Source of the DNA: UBA1081 sp045535305
GTDB taxonomy: Bacteria > Bacillota > Clostridia > Oscillospirales > Acutalibacteraceae
Direction of reading: 5' to 3'
Assembly (NCBI GenBank): GCA_045535305.1
Contig: JAZSLJ010000073.1
Coordinates: forward strand, 124,001 to 188,000
DNA length: 64,000 nucleotides
Shown here: in pieces, positions 16,421-25,677 of the stretch
How the letters are laid out: every line of letters starts with the position of its first letter
Position numbering within the stretch: position 1 is the first letter of the stretch
The notes under the pieces: model-generated
The model's input: only the letters and a program-made list of their open reading frames with translations
The model's database searches: none
Told to the model about the DNA's origin: nothing
Made by a program: the position numbers and the translations under genes

Positions 16421-17095
16421 ATGTATAAAAGAATTATTACCGTTATTTTAACTTTTTGTATAGTGTTCAGCTTGTCTTCTTGTTCTGCAAAAGAATCATA
16501 TTATATTTCAGATGACAATACACAGTACCTTGTTTGCAGAGATGCAAACGGTGATATTGTTATTAATGACAGCGGCAAATTACTTGTTTATACATTAAAC
16601 GAGAACAATAAAAAAGTAAAAGCCGATTCGGGTGAATATCTTACCGAGTATGTAGATTTTAACGGACAGGTTGTTTCAGACGGCACTGTTGAAACTGCGG
16701 AAATGCGTTTTTCTCTCCCGTCAGGTTTTGTAGAAAGCCGCGAGAATCCCGGATACTTTTATAACTCTGCATACCAAGGTGAAATTTTCATAGATTACTA
16801 TGCAAACGGTATGGATGTGCATATTCAGTCGCAGGAAAAGAATTGCGAGGATTTACTTGAAAGCTTTGGCAGTGAAGTTTTTTCATATAAAAAATATACA
16901 GTTGAAATAAGTGATATTGAGTGTACCGCATTCAGCAGTCTTTCTACTACATCTGAATATTATAAAAATGCCTTTTTCTATTTCATTCCCTATGATACCG
17001 GTTATTACGTTATTAACTGTAATATAAATACGGATTACAAAAATAAGGTGAAATTTGATTCATTTGCAGAATCTATTACATTAAAGGGTAATTGA
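16421..17095 (+). CDS. Putative lipoprotein of unknown function
   Basis: A 224-residue protein with a lipoprotein signal (lipobox LSSC) followed by a mostly beta-strand body. The ATG at 16421 lies six bases after AAGGTG, whereas the upstream GTG at 16412 overlaps that site. Repeated short phrases (DANGDIVINDSGKLLVY, ...DFNGQVVSDG) look like a beta-hairpin repeat. No enzyme motif is visible. It ends before a terminator, so it is probably the last gene of the LCP-transglutaminase-folE unit. Confidence 0.75.
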   Translation: MYKRIITVILTFCIVFSLSSCSAKESYYISDDNTQYLVCRDANGDIVINDSGKLLVYTLNENNKKVKADSGEYLTEYVDFNGQVVSDGTVETAEMRFSLPSGFVESRENPGYFYNSAYQGEIFIDYYANGMDVHIQSQEKNCEDLLESFGSEVFSYKKYTVEISDIECTAFSSLSTTSEYYKNAFFYFIPYDTGYYVINCNINTDYKNKVKFDSFAESITLKGN

Positions 17096-17112
17096 TATAA
17101 TTTACATATTAT

Positions 17113-17160
17113 GAGGTTTGATTGTTCTTTAAAAAAAGTCAATCGACCTCTTTTATTTTT
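17113..17160 (+). terminator. Intrinsic terminator before uvrB
   Basis: GAGGTTTGATTG (17113-17124) pairs with CAATCGACCTC (17140-17150) with one bulged T and one wobble, followed by TTTTATTTTT. Confidence 0.75.
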
Positions 17161-17170
17161 CTGCTTGTTA

Positions 17171-17179
17171 TGGTATAAT
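17171..17179 (+). promoter_or_regulatory. Extended -10 promoter of uvrBA
   Basis: TGGTATAAT is a perfect extended -10 (TGnTATAAT) about 37 bases before the uvrB start. No convincing -35 is seen, as expected for this promoter type. I see no clear LexA/DinR box nearby. Confidence 0.5.
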
Positions 17180-17215
17180 AATATGAAAGTATTTTTTTAA
17201 GTGTTTGAGGCGTTT

Positions 17216-19177
17216 ATGGATAAATTTATTTTACATTCAAAATATAAGCCAACGGGAGATCAGCCGCAGGCAATAGCTGAGCTTGTTGATGGTGTAAATA
17301 ACGGATACAGTGAACAGACGTTGCTGGGCGTTACAGGCTCCGGTAAAACATTTACAATGGCAAATATTATTGAACGTGTCAACAGACCCACGCTTATTCT
17401 GGCTCATAACAAAACTCTTGCGGCACAGCTTTGCTCCGAATTCCGTGAATTTTTTCCTGAAAATGCTGTTGAATATTTTGTTTCTTATTATGATTATTAT
17501 CAACCCGAAGCGTATATTCCCACAACCGATACCTATATCGAAAAGGATTCTGCTGTAAATGATGAAATTGACCGTTTGCGTCATTCTGCCACATCATCAC
17601 TTGCAGAGCGTCGCGATGTTATTATAGTAGCAAGTGTATCGTGTATATATTCTCTCGGAGATCCCATTGACTACAAAAGTATGGTTATTTCACTCAGACA
17701 GGGTATGGAAAAAGGCCGTGATGAACTGATTGAAAAACTTGTTGACCTGCAATATGAACGAAATGATATAAATTTTACAAGAAATAAATTCAGAGTACGC
17801 GGTGATATTGTTGAGATTTTTCCTGTTTACACTTCTGAGTTTGCTATAAGAGTAGAATTTTTCGGTGATGAGATAGATCGTATTTCCGAATTTAATCCTG
17901 TAACAGGTAATATCAATAATGTTGTGTCCCATGTTGCTATCTATCCGGCATCGCATTATGTTGTTTCAAAGGAAAAGCTTGAAAATGCTATTAATGAGAT
18001 AAAATATGAAATGTCCGAGCGTGTTAAGTTCTTTGAATCGCAAGGATTGCTTCTCGAAGCACAGCGAATAAAACAGAGAACTGAATATGACATAGAAATG
18101 CTGCGTGAAACAGGTTTCTGCAAAGGTATAGAAAACTATTCGGCAATTATGTCAGGAAGAAAAAGCGGGACACCGCCGTTTACGTTAATAGATTATTTTC
18201 CCGATGATTTTCTTTTATTTGTTGATGAATCACACGTTACATTACCACAGGTCAGAGCTATGTACGGCGGCGATAGGTCAAGAAAAGATACTCTTATAGG
18301 GTTTGGTTTCAGATTGCCGTCTGCATATGATAACAGGCCTCTTAAATTTGATGAATTTTACGAAAAAATCGGGCAAAAAATTTTTGTCAGTGCAACTCCG
18401 GGTGATTTTGAATTGTCCAAAAGTTCTCATGTTGCTGAACAGGTTATTCGTCCTACGGGATTGCTTGATCCTGAAATTGATGTAAGACCTGTTGATGGGC
18501 AGATAGAGGATCTTATTTCAGAAATTAATATAAGAGTTGAGCGTAAAGAACGTGTGCTTGTTACTACACTTACAAAACGTATGGCTGAAAGCCTTACTGA
18601 TTATCTTACAGATTACGGCATAAAGGTAAGATATATGCATTATGATATTGATACTATTGAACGTATGGAGCTTATCAGGGATTTACGACTGGGTGAGTAT
18701 GATGTTCTTGTAGGCATTAATCTTCTAAGAGAAGGGCTTGATATTCCGGAAGTATCACTTGTAGCTATTCTTGACGCAGATAAAGAAGGCTTTTTGCGCT
18801 CGGAACGTTCTCTTATACAGACAATAGGCAGAGCTGCAAGAAATTCACAAGGCGCGGTTATAATGTATGCAGATACTGTTACTCCGTCAATGGAAGCGGC
18901 TATAAGAGAAACTTTAAGGCGTCGTGAGAAACAAAAGCAATATAATGAGCAACACGGTATTATTCCTCAAACTATTGTGAAGGCTGTGCACGATGTTATT
19001 GAAATAAGCTCAAAGGGCGAAGTTAATACAGTAACAGGTAAAAAACTTTCTAAAAAAGAAAAGATTGCTTTAATAGAAAAACTTACAAAAGAAATGAAAG
19101 CAGCAGCAAAACTGCTTGAATTTGAACACGCGGCATATTTGCGTGATAAGATTGAAAAATTGAAACAGGAGATATAA
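17216..19177 (+). CDS. uvrB: Excinuclease ABC subunit B
   Basis: Damage-verifying helicase-like subunit of nucleotide excision repair. The ATG at 17216 follows GAGG by five bases and gives 653 residues. Visible motifs are Walker A GVTGSGKTFT, the beta-hairpin region YYDYYQPEAYIP that inserts between DNA strands, Walker B-type LLFVDESHVTLPQ, helicase motifs QTIGRAARN, and a C-terminal UVR domain that binds UvrC (about 615-653). uvrA starts directly at the next base after the stop, so the two are cotranscribed. Confidence 0.97.
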   Translation: MDKFILHSKYKPTGDQPQAIAELVDGVNNGYSEQTLLGVTGSGKTFTMANIIERVNRPTLILAHNKTLAAQLCSEFREFFPENAVEYFVSYYDYYQPEAYIPTTDTYIEKDSAVNDEIDRLRHSATSSLAERRDVIIVASVSCIYSLGDPIDYKSMVISLRQGMEKGRDELIEKLVDLQYERNDINFTRNKFRVRGDIVEIFPVYTSEFAIRVEFFGDEIDRISEFNPVTGNINNVVSHVAIYPASHYVVSKEKLENAINEIKYEMSERVKFFESQGLLLEAQRIKQRTEYDIEMLRETGFCKGIENYSAIMSGRKSGTPPFTLIDYFPDDFLLFVDESHVTLPQVRAMYGGDRSRKDTLIGFGFRLPSAYDNRPLKFDEFYEKIGQKIFVSATPGDFELSKSSHVAEQVIRPTGLLDPEIDVRPVDGQIEDLISEINIRVERKERVLVTTLTKRMAESLTDYLTDYGIKVRYMHYDIDTIERMELIRDLRLGEYDVLVGINLLREGLDIPEVSLVAILDADKEGFLRSERSLIQTIGRAARNSQGAVIMYADTVTPSMEAAIRETLRRREKQKQYNEQHGIIPQTIVKAVHDVIEISSKGEVNTVTGKKLSKKEKIALIEKLTKEMKAAAKLLEFEHAAYLRDKIEKLKQEI

Positions 19178-22003
19178 ATGGTACAAAAAAATATTGTCGT
19201 CAAAGGCGCAAGGGAACACAATCTTAAAAATGTTGATATTGAAATACCGAGAAATAAGCTGATAGTCTTTACAGGGCTTTCCGGCTCAGGTAAATCATCT
19301 CTTGCTTTTGATACAATTTATGCAGAAGGTCAGCGCAGATATATAGAATCCCTTTCATCTTATGCAAGAATGTTCCTCGGTCAGATGGATAAACCCGATG
19401 TGGATTCAATAGACGGTTTATCGCCTGCAATATCTATTGATCAGAAAACTACATCTAAAAATCCCAGGTCAACAGTAGGTACTGTTACTGAAATTTACGA
19501 TTATCTGCGTCTTCTTTATGCAAGAATCGGTATTCCGCACTGTCCGATATGCGGCAAAGAGATAAAACAGCAGACAATAGACCAAATAGTTGATAAAGTC
19601 CTTGAAATGCCCGAGGGAACAAAAATTCAGATTATGGCTCCCGTTATAAAGGCAAAAAAAGGTACTCATCAGAAAGAACTTGCAAGTCTTAAGAAATCAG
19701 GCTATGTCCGTGCAAGAATTGACGGTAATGTTTATGACCTTTCGGAAGAAATATCTCTGGAAAAGAATATAAAGCATACGATTGAAGTTATTGTTGACCG
19801 AATAGTTATTAAAGACACTGTAAGAAGCCGTCTTGCAGATGCTGCCGAGCTCGCGGCTAAGCTCTCGCAGGGAACTGTTCTCGTATCTGTATTTGATGGT
19901 GATGAAATTCTGTTTTCACTTAATTATGCATGTCCCGAACACGGTATAAGTATTGATGAACTTTCACCGAGGATGTTTTCTTTCAATAATCCTTACGGTG
20001 CCTGTCCCACTTGTACAGGTCTCAGCTTTTTTATGAGTGTTGACCCGTTACTTGTAATTCCAGACAGAAAAAAATCAATAACGGACGGTGCAATCAAAGC
20101 TCCCGGTTGGTCTAAAGCTGATTTTTCATCTATTGCAAAGATGTATTTTGATGCCCTTGCTGAAAAATATCATTTTTCTCTTGATGAGCCTGTGGAAAAC
20201 TTTTCAAAAGAAGCACTTGATGCTCTTTTATACGGTACTAAAGGCGAAAAGCTTATAATGAGAAGAACTACTGCATACGGCAGCGGAAATTACAATGCAG
20301 AGTTTGAGGGGATCATAAATAATCTTGAACGCAGATATAAAGAAACCACTTCTGATTGGTCAAGGAGCGAAATAGAACAGGTTATGACAGCCTGTGAATG
20401 TGCTGAATGTAAAGGCTCAAGACTTAAAAAGGAAGTTCTTGCAGTAACGGTCGGCGGAATAAATATCGATGAGTTCTGCCGTATGTCTGTTAAAAAAGAA
20501 ATTGAATTTATTAATAATCTTGTTCTTAATGACAGAGAAAAGGTGATTGCAACTCAAATTATTAATGAAATCAAGTCAAGACTTAATTTCCTTTGCTCCG
20601 TCGGGCTTGATTATCTCACACTTGCCCGCTCAGCAGGTACACTGTCGGGCGGTGAAAGTCAGCGTATCCGCCTTGCAACACAGATCGGCTCTGCACTTAT
20701 GGGTGTTTTGTATATTCTTGATGAACCAAGTATCGGTCTGCACCAGCGCGATAATGATAAATTGCTTGAAACTCTTTGTAATCTCAGGGATTTGGGTAAT
20801 ACACTTATTGTTGTTGAACATGATGAAGATACTATGTATGCGGCTGATTGCATTGTTGATATCGGTCCCGGTGCAGGTATTCACGGTGGAGAAGTTGTAT
20901 GTGTCGGCGATGTTGAAAAAATCAAAAAGTGTAAACAATCAGTTACAGGTCAGTATCTCAGCGGAGTGCGAAAAATTCCCGTACCTGGAAAAAGAAGAAA
21001 AGGTAACGGAAAATACCTTTCTGTTACAGGTGCAGCAGAAAATAATCTGAAATCAATTGATGTGAATATACCTCTCGGTTTATTTGTTTGTGTTACTGGA
21101 GTTTCAGGCTCGGGTAAATCATCTCTTGTTAATGAAATTATCTATAAAAAACTTGCAGCAGAGCTTAACGGTGCTAAAAAATTTGCCGGTAAACATAGCG
21201 CTGTAAGCGGAATTGAATTTCTTGATAAAGTAATCAATATTGACCAATCACCAATCGGCAGAACGCCTCGTTCAAACCCTGCCACATATACAGGTGTGTT
21301 TACAGATATAAGAGAATTGTTTGCTCAAACACAGGATGCTAAAATAAAAGGTTATTCTGCAGGAAGATTCTCATTTAACGTTGCAGGCGGCAGATGTGAA
21401 GCCTGTCAGGGCGACGGTATAGTTAAAATAGAAATGCACTTTTTATCGGATGTATATGTGCCTTGTGAAGTCTGTAAAGGTGCAAGATATAACCGCGAAA
21501 CTCTTGATGTTAAATATAAGGGCAAAAGCATTTATGATGTGCTTGAAATGACTGTTGAAGAAGGTCTCGCATTCTTTGATGCTCAGCCGAAAATAAAGAG
21601 AAAACTACAGACATTATTTGATGTAGGACTCGGTTATGTCAAGATAGGACAGCCTGCAACAACTCTTTCGGGTGGTGAAGCACAGCGTGTAAAACTTGCT
21701 ACAGAACTTGCAAAAAGAGCAACAGGTAAAACTCTCTATATCCTTGATGAGCCTACTACGGGACTTCACGCTGCGGATGTACACCGTCTTGTGGATATAA
21801 TTCACAAACTTGCAGATGCAGGGAACTCTGTTGTGATAATTGAACACAATCTTGATGTAATCAAGTGTGCAGATTATATTATAGATTTAGGTCCTGAAGG
21901 CGGCGATGGCGGCGGTGAAATCGTTGCGCAAGGTACTCCTGAGGATATAGTTAAAGTTGAAAAAAGCTATACAGGCAGATACCTTAAAAAATATTTGGAA
22001 TAA
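19178..22003 (+). CDS. uvrA: Excinuclease ABC subunit A
   Basis: Damage-sensing ABC-type ATPase of excision repair, 941 residues. It shows two Walker A motifs (GLSGSGKSS and GVSGSGKSS), zinc-binding CPICGKEI, CPTCTGL and CEACQGDG...CEVCKGAR modules, and two ABC signatures LSGGESQRIRL and LSGGEAQRVKL. The length is normal. GGAGAT precedes the ATG. Joined to uvrB without a gap. Confidence 0.97.
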   Translation: MVQKNIVVKGAREHNLKNVDIEIPRNKLIVFTGLSGSGKSSLAFDTIYAEGQRRYIESLSSYARMFLGQMDKPDVDSIDGLSPAISIDQKTTSKNPRSTVGTVTEIYDYLRLLYARIGIPHCPICGKEIKQQTIDQIVDKVLEMPEGTKIQIMAPVIKAKKGTHQKELASLKKSGYVRARIDGNVYDLSEEISLEKNIKHTIEVIVDRIVIKDTVRSRLADAAELAAKLSQGTVLVSVFDGDEILFSLNYACPEHGISIDELSPRMFSFNNPYGACPTCTGLSFFMSVDPLLVIPDRKKSITDGAIKAPGWSKADFSSIAKMYFDALAEKYHFSLDEPVENFSKEALDALLYGTKGEKLIMRRTTAYGSGNYNAEFEGIINNLERRYKETTSDWSRSEIEQVMTACECAECKGSRLKKEVLAVTVGGINIDEFCRMSVKKEIEFINNLVLNDREKVIATQIINEIKSRLNFLCSVGLDYLTLARSAGTLSGGESQRIRLATQIGSALMGVLYILDEPSIGLHQRDNDKLLETLCNLRDLGNTLIVVEHDEDTMYAADCIVDIGPGAGIHGGEVVCVGDVEKIKKCKQSVTGQYLSGVRKIPVPGKRRKGNGKYLSVTGAAENNLKSIDVNIPLGLFVCVTGVSGSGKSSLVNEIIYKKLAAELNGAKKFAGKHSAVSGIEFLDKVINIDQSPIGRTPRSNPATYTGVFTDIRELFAQTQDAKIKGYSAGRFSFNVAGGRCEACQGDGIVKIEMHFLSDVYVPCEVCKGARYNRETLDVKYKGKSIYDVLEMTVEEGLAFFDAQPKIKRKLQTLFDVGLGYVKIGQPATTLSGGEAQRVKLATELAKRATGKTLYILDEPTTGLHAADVHRLVDIIHKLADAGNSVVIIEHNLDVIKCADYIIDLGPEGGDGGGEIVAQGTPEDIVKVEKSYTGRYLKKYLE

Positions 22004-22015
22004 AGGATGTTTAAA

Positions 22016-22621
22016 ATGAAAAAGATAATAGTTTTAATCCTTGCAGTGCTGATTTGTTTAATGTTTTCAGCTTGCACTGATAATACAGATGTGTTTTCTG
22101 AGAATGAAACAAACGGTGATGAGGCGTCTTCGCAGGAATTGAATGAAAATGATAAAAATGAAGACTCATCTTCTGCAGGTTCAATGAATCTTGAAAATTA
22201 TACATCTGCTTATGTTGAGCCAACATTTAAAATGGTTTCAAAGCTTGCTGAATGTTATGATTATTTTGAAACAGAGCCGACTGATACCGTAACAACTGAA
22301 AAAAATGATGACGGTACTGTTAAATTGATAACCGTTAAAGATGAAAACGGCAATCTTAAAGCTGATATGAAGTTCACATATAGTGATAAAATTGTTGCTA
22401 CGGCAACTTTTTACGGCGCTGACGAAAGTACAGAAAAAGTAGCGTTTGCTTTCTATGATGAAAACAGTCTTAGCATCGCAGCGTATGTTGGCAGTGAATC
22501 CAAAATGAGCTTATATTTCTACAATAAAGACGGTTCATTTAATTCGTATGTTGACAGTACAGGCTTTTCATCACTTATTTCAGGTGCAGTTATGGAAGGT
22601 TTGGGTAATGCATTCTCTTAA
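22016..22621 (+). CDS. Small lipoprotein of unknown function
   Basis: A 201-residue lipoprotein (signal MKKIIVLILAVL, lipobox FSAC) with an acidic Ser/Glu/Asn linker and a compact domain with phrases TVKLITVKDENGNLKADM and ATATFYGADESTEKVAF. The ATG at 22016 is eight bases after AAAGGA. It is 12 bases downstream of uvrA and probably rides on the same transcript, with no evident link to repair. Confidence 0.7.
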   Translation: MKKIIVLILAVLICLMFSACTDNTDVFSENETNGDEASSQELNENDKNEDSSSAGSMNLENYTSAYVEPTFKMVSKLAECYDYFETEPTDTVTTEKNDDGTVKLITVKDENGNLKADMKFTYSDKIVATATFYGADESTEKVAFAFYDENSLSIAAYVGSESKMSLYFYNKDGSFNSYVDSTGFSSLISGAVMEGLGNAFS

Positions 22622-22639
22622 TAATTTATCAATAATCTA

Positions 22640-22668
22640 TTGACATAAGCACTATCCTTTGGTATAAT
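22640..22668 (+). promoter_or_regulatory. Promoter of the pyr operon
   Basis: Perfect TTGACA (22640-22645), 17 bases, perfect TATAAT (22663-22668). Transcription would start near 22675 and produce a leader of about 100 bases that can fold (next entry). Confidence 0.85.
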
Positions 22669-22678
22669 TAATAAAAAT

Positions 22679-22762
22679 CTCTGATTCGGTTATCCGGCAG
22701 GCAAATATGTCTATTTGGGTTCTGCCATTCATTTGGTGGAATTTTATTTTGAGCCGAAAGAG
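22679..22762 (+). ncRNA. Candidate structured leader RNA of the pyr operon (three-way junction)
   Basis: Outer stem: CTCT (22679-22682) with AGAG (22759-22762) and TTCGGTT (22685-22691) with AGCCGAA (22752-22758), one G-U pair and a two-base bulge. Inside are a hairpin GGCAG/CTGCC plus CAAATA/TATTTG (22696-22726) and a short ATTC/GAAT hairpin (22727-22742). The three helices meet in a junction just before the pyrC ribosome-binding region. It does not match the PyrR-binding consensus or a riboswitch class I know. There is no terminator; control of translation would be the obvious mode. This is a manual fold. Confidence 0.4.
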
Positions 22763-22776
22763 AAAATGGTGGTTTT

Positions 22777-24036
22777 ATGGCAATCTTATTCAGCGGCGCA
22801 ACTGTATATACAGGTAAAAAGTTTAAAAAAGCCGATATTATTGTTGATAACGGTAGAGTTGTTTCTGTTGGTGATGCTGTCAATTCATTTGACGGTCAGG
22901 TTGTTGATTGTAGCGGTAAGTATATTTTTCCCGGTTTTGTTGATGTGCATGTGCATTTCAGAGAACCGGGTTTTTCTTATAAAGAAACAATTCGTACAGG
23001 TTCAGCAGCAGCGGCACGGGGAGGATATACCTCTGTATGCACTATGCCAAATCTCAACCCTACTCCTGACAATGCAGAGCATCTTAAACAACAGCTTGAT
23101 ATAATCAAAGCTGATGCTGTTATCAATGTTTATCCTTACGGCACAATTACAGTCGGTCAGAAAGGTGAACGACTTTCGGATATGGATGCTATGGCAAAAG
23201 ATGTTGTTGCTTTTTCCGATGACGGCAGGGGAGTACAGAGCGATGATATGATGCTTGATGCTATGACAACGGCAAAAAGTCTTGGTAAAATGATTGTTGC
23301 CCATTGTGAAGTTAATGACTTGCTCAACGGCGGATATATTCATAAAGGCGAATATGCTCAACTGCATGGCCACAGAGGTATCTGTTCTGAAAGTGAATGG
23401 ATGCAGATAGCAAGAGATATTGAGCTTGTTAAGAAAACAGGTGTTGCTTATCACGTATGTCATATTTCAACAAAAGAAAGTGTTGATATAATCAGAAGAG
23501 CCAAAGCTGAGGGTGTTGACATCACTTGTGAAACAGGTCCGCATTACCTTGTAATAAATGATTCTCAGTTGCAGGAGGACGGCAGGTTTAAAATGAATCC
23601 TCCCATAAGAAGCGAAAATGACAGATTAGCACTTATTGAAGGAATCATTGACGGTACTGTTGATATGATAGCAACTGACCACGCTCCGCACTCGGCAGAG
23701 GAAAAGGGCAGAGGTCTTGAAAAATCTCTTATGGGCGTTGTAGGTCTTGAAACTGCTTTCCCTGTTTTGTATACCGATCTTGTATTAAACGGTGTTATTT
23801 CACTTGAAAAATTAATTGAAATTATGGCTATAACTCCCGCACAAAGGTTCGGATTCGAATGCGGAATTGAAGAATCAAAGTGCGCAGATTTTTGTATTTA
23901 TGATTTGAATGAAGAATATGAAATCAATCCCGATGATTTCGTTTCAATGGGTAAAGCAACTCCCTTTAAAGGTAAAACCGTAAAAGGTAAATGCTGCATG
24001 ACAGTTTGTTCGGGAAATATCGTGTATAAGGACTGA
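22777..24036 (+). CDS. pyrC: Dihydroorotase
   Basis: Zinc amidohydrolase that closes carbamoyl-aspartate to dihydroorotate, third step of UMP synthesis. The 419-residue type-I enzyme has the metal motif DVHVHFREPG, the HCEVN and HVCHIST histidines, and the catalytic ATDHAPHS. First gene of pyrCKDFEBI. The ribosome-binding site GGTGG four bases before the ATG is weak, which fits translational control by the leader. Confidence 0.96.
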   Translation: MAILFSGATVYTGKKFKKADIIVDNGRVVSVGDAVNSFDGQVVDCSGKYIFPGFVDVHVHFREPGFSYKETIRTGSAAAARGGYTSVCTMPNLNPTPDNAEHLKQQLDIIKADAVINVYPYGTITVGQKGERLSDMDAMAKDVVAFSDDGRGVQSDDMMLDAMTTAKSLGKMIVAHCEVNDLLNGGYIHKGEYAQLHGHRGICSESEWMQIARDIELVKKTGVAYHVCHISTKESVDIIRRAKAEGVDITCETGPHYLVINDSQLQEDGRFKMNPPIRSENDRLALIEGIIDGTVDMIATDHAPHSAEEKGRGLEKSLMGVVGLETAFPVLYTDLVLNGVISLEKLIEIMAITPAQRFGFECGIEESKCADFCIYDLNEEYEINPDDFVSMGKATPFKGKTVKGKCCMTVCSGNIVYKD

Positions 24037-24040
24037 AATT

Positions 24041-24772
24041 ATGAAAAATGTTATTTATACCATAGCTTCAAATGAAAAGCTTACAGAAAATGTTTATAAA
24101 ATGGTGCTGAGCGGTGATACATCAGCTGTAACTGCAAGCGGCCAGTTTATTAATATTCAGCTTGCAGGTCATTATTTAAGACGTCCTATTTCAATTTTTG
24201 ATTGTAATGAAAATGAGCTTTCAATAATTTACAAGGTTGTGGGTGTCGGTACAGAACAGATGTCAACCATGAAAGCCGGTGAAACACTTGACTGCCTTGT
24301 AGGTCTTGGTAACGGTTTTGATTTAGCACTCGCAGGTGATAATCCCGTTGTAATCGGCGGTGGTGTAGGTGTTCCGCCTATGTTTTATCTTGCAAAAAAG
24401 CTCATTGAACAAGGCAAGAACGTAACTGCAATACTCGGCTTTAATAAAGCTGACGAAATCTTTTGTAATGATGATTTTGAAGCAATCGGTGCAAAAGTTT
24501 TCGTTGCAACTGCTGACGGCAGTGTTGGTGTTAAAGGTTTTGTAACAGATGCACTTAAAGATATTGATTATTCATATTTCTATACTTGCGGTCCTGAGCC
24601 GATGCTTAAAGCTGTATATAACAATACTAACACATCAGGTCAGCTCAGCTTTGAAGAACGTATGGGTTGCGGCTTCGGTGCTTGTATGGGTTGCTCTTGC
24701 AAAACAAAATACGGAAACAAACGAATCTGTAAAGACGGCCCGGTTCTTGTTAAGGAGGAGATAATATGGTAA
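24041..24772 (+). CDS. pyrK: Dihydroorotate dehydrogenase electron-transfer subunit
   Basis: FAD and 2Fe-2S subunit that lets PyrDB use NAD+. The 243 residues show RRPISIFD (FAD), IGGGVGVPPMFYLAKKL (NAD) and the C-terminal cluster CGFGACMGCSC with a distal Cys in RICKDG. Its end overlaps pyrD by seven bases. Confidence 0.95.
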   Translation: MKNVIYTIASNEKLTENVYKMVLSGDTSAVTASGQFINIQLAGHYLRRPISIFDCNENELSIIYKVVGVGTEQMSTMKAGETLDCLVGLGNGFDLALAGDNPVVIGGGVGVPPMFYLAKKLIEQGKNVTAILGFNKADEIFCNDDFEAIGAKVFVATADGSVGVKGFVTDALKDIDYSYFYTCGPEPMLKAVYNNTNTSGQLSFEERMGCGFGACMGCSCKTKYGNKRICKDGPVLVKEEIIW

Positions 24773-25677
24773 ATACAAAAGTTAATTTAAGCGGTCTTGT
24801 GCTTGATAATCCGGTTATCCCCGCAAGCGGTACATTCGGATTCGGTTATGAGTTCGCAGAACTTTACGATATAAATATTCTCGGTAGTTTTTCTTTCAAG
24901 GGAACAACAAAAGACCCTCGTTTCGGCAATCCCACTCCAAGAATAGCAGAATGTTATTCCGGTATGATAAACTCAGTAGGTCTTCAGAATCCCGGAGTGG
25001 ACAAGGTTATTGCTGAAGAACTGCCCAAACTCAGACAATGTTTTAACAAGCCTGTAGTGGCAAATATCAGCGGTTTTTCACTTGATGAATATGTGTATAC
25101 ATGCGAAAAAATCGATAAAGAAGAACAGGTTGGTATAATCGAAGTAAATATCAGCTGTCCTAATGTTCACGGCGGCGGTATGAGCTTCGGTACATCTGCA
25201 GAATCTGCCGCAGAGGTTACAAAGGCTGTAAAGGCTGTAACTACAAAACCTGTTTATATAAAACTCAGTCCCAATGTAACAGATATTGTATCTATTGCAA
25301 AGGCTTGTGAGGAGTCTGGTGCAGACGGCATCAGTATGATTAATACTCTTATGGGAATGAGAATAGATCTTAAAACAAAAAAGCCTGTTGTTGCTAACAA
25401 ATCGGGCGGATATTCAGGCCCCGCAATATTTCCTGTTGCTGTTTCAATGGTTTATAAAGTATATGAAGCTGTAAATATTCCGATTATCGGTATGGGCGGT
25501 ATTTCAACAGCAGAAAATGTTATTGAAATGATGCTCGCAGGTGCAACTGCAGTTGAGGTCGGTGCGGCAAACCTTATCGACCCCTTTGCAAGCAAAAAGA
25601 TTATAGAGAATCTTCCTGCAGCTATGGCTAAATACGGAATCAATGATTTAAATGATATAATAGGAGGCGCTCACTAA
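24766..25677 (+). CDS. pyrD: Dihydroorotate dehydrogenase B, catalytic subunit
   Basis: FMN enzyme oxidising dihydroorotate to orotate, class 1B. The 303 residues include PASGTFGFG, the catalytic-cysteine segment NISCPNVHGGG, IKLSPNVTDI and the FMN-phosphate loop GMGGISTAENV. The adjacent pyrK confirms the NAD-linked heterotetramer type. Overlaps pyrF by one base. Confidence 0.96.
   Translation: MVNTKVNLSGLVLDNPVIPASGTFGFGYEFAELYDINILGSFSFKGTTKDPRFGNPTPRIAECYSGMINSVGLQNPGVDKVIAEELPKLRQCFNKPVVANISGFSLDEYVYTCEKIDKEEQVGIIEVNISCPNVHGGGMSFGTSAESAAEVTKAVKAVTTKPVYIKLSPNVTDIVSIAKACEESGADGISMINTLMGMRIDLKTKKPVVANKSGGYSGPAIFPVAVSMVYKVYEAVNIPIIGMGGISTAENVIEMMLAGATAVEVGAANLIDPFASKKIIENLPAAMAKYGINDLNDIIGGAH

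Noticed and set aside
20547..21050. 167-codon frame inside uvrA
   Set aside because: uvrA is complete with motifs throughout this part; the alternative frame has no recognisable domain.
22622..22776. PyrR attenuator before pyrC
   Set aside because: The PyrR recognition consensus and a terminator/antiterminator pair are not present.
22707..22817. Trp-rich 36-codon frame over the pyr leader and pyrC start (MSIWVLPFIWW at its start)
   Set aside because: No good Shine-Dalgarno; it starts inside a hairpin and runs into pyrC in another frame. The tryptophans can arise by chance from TGG-rich sequence.
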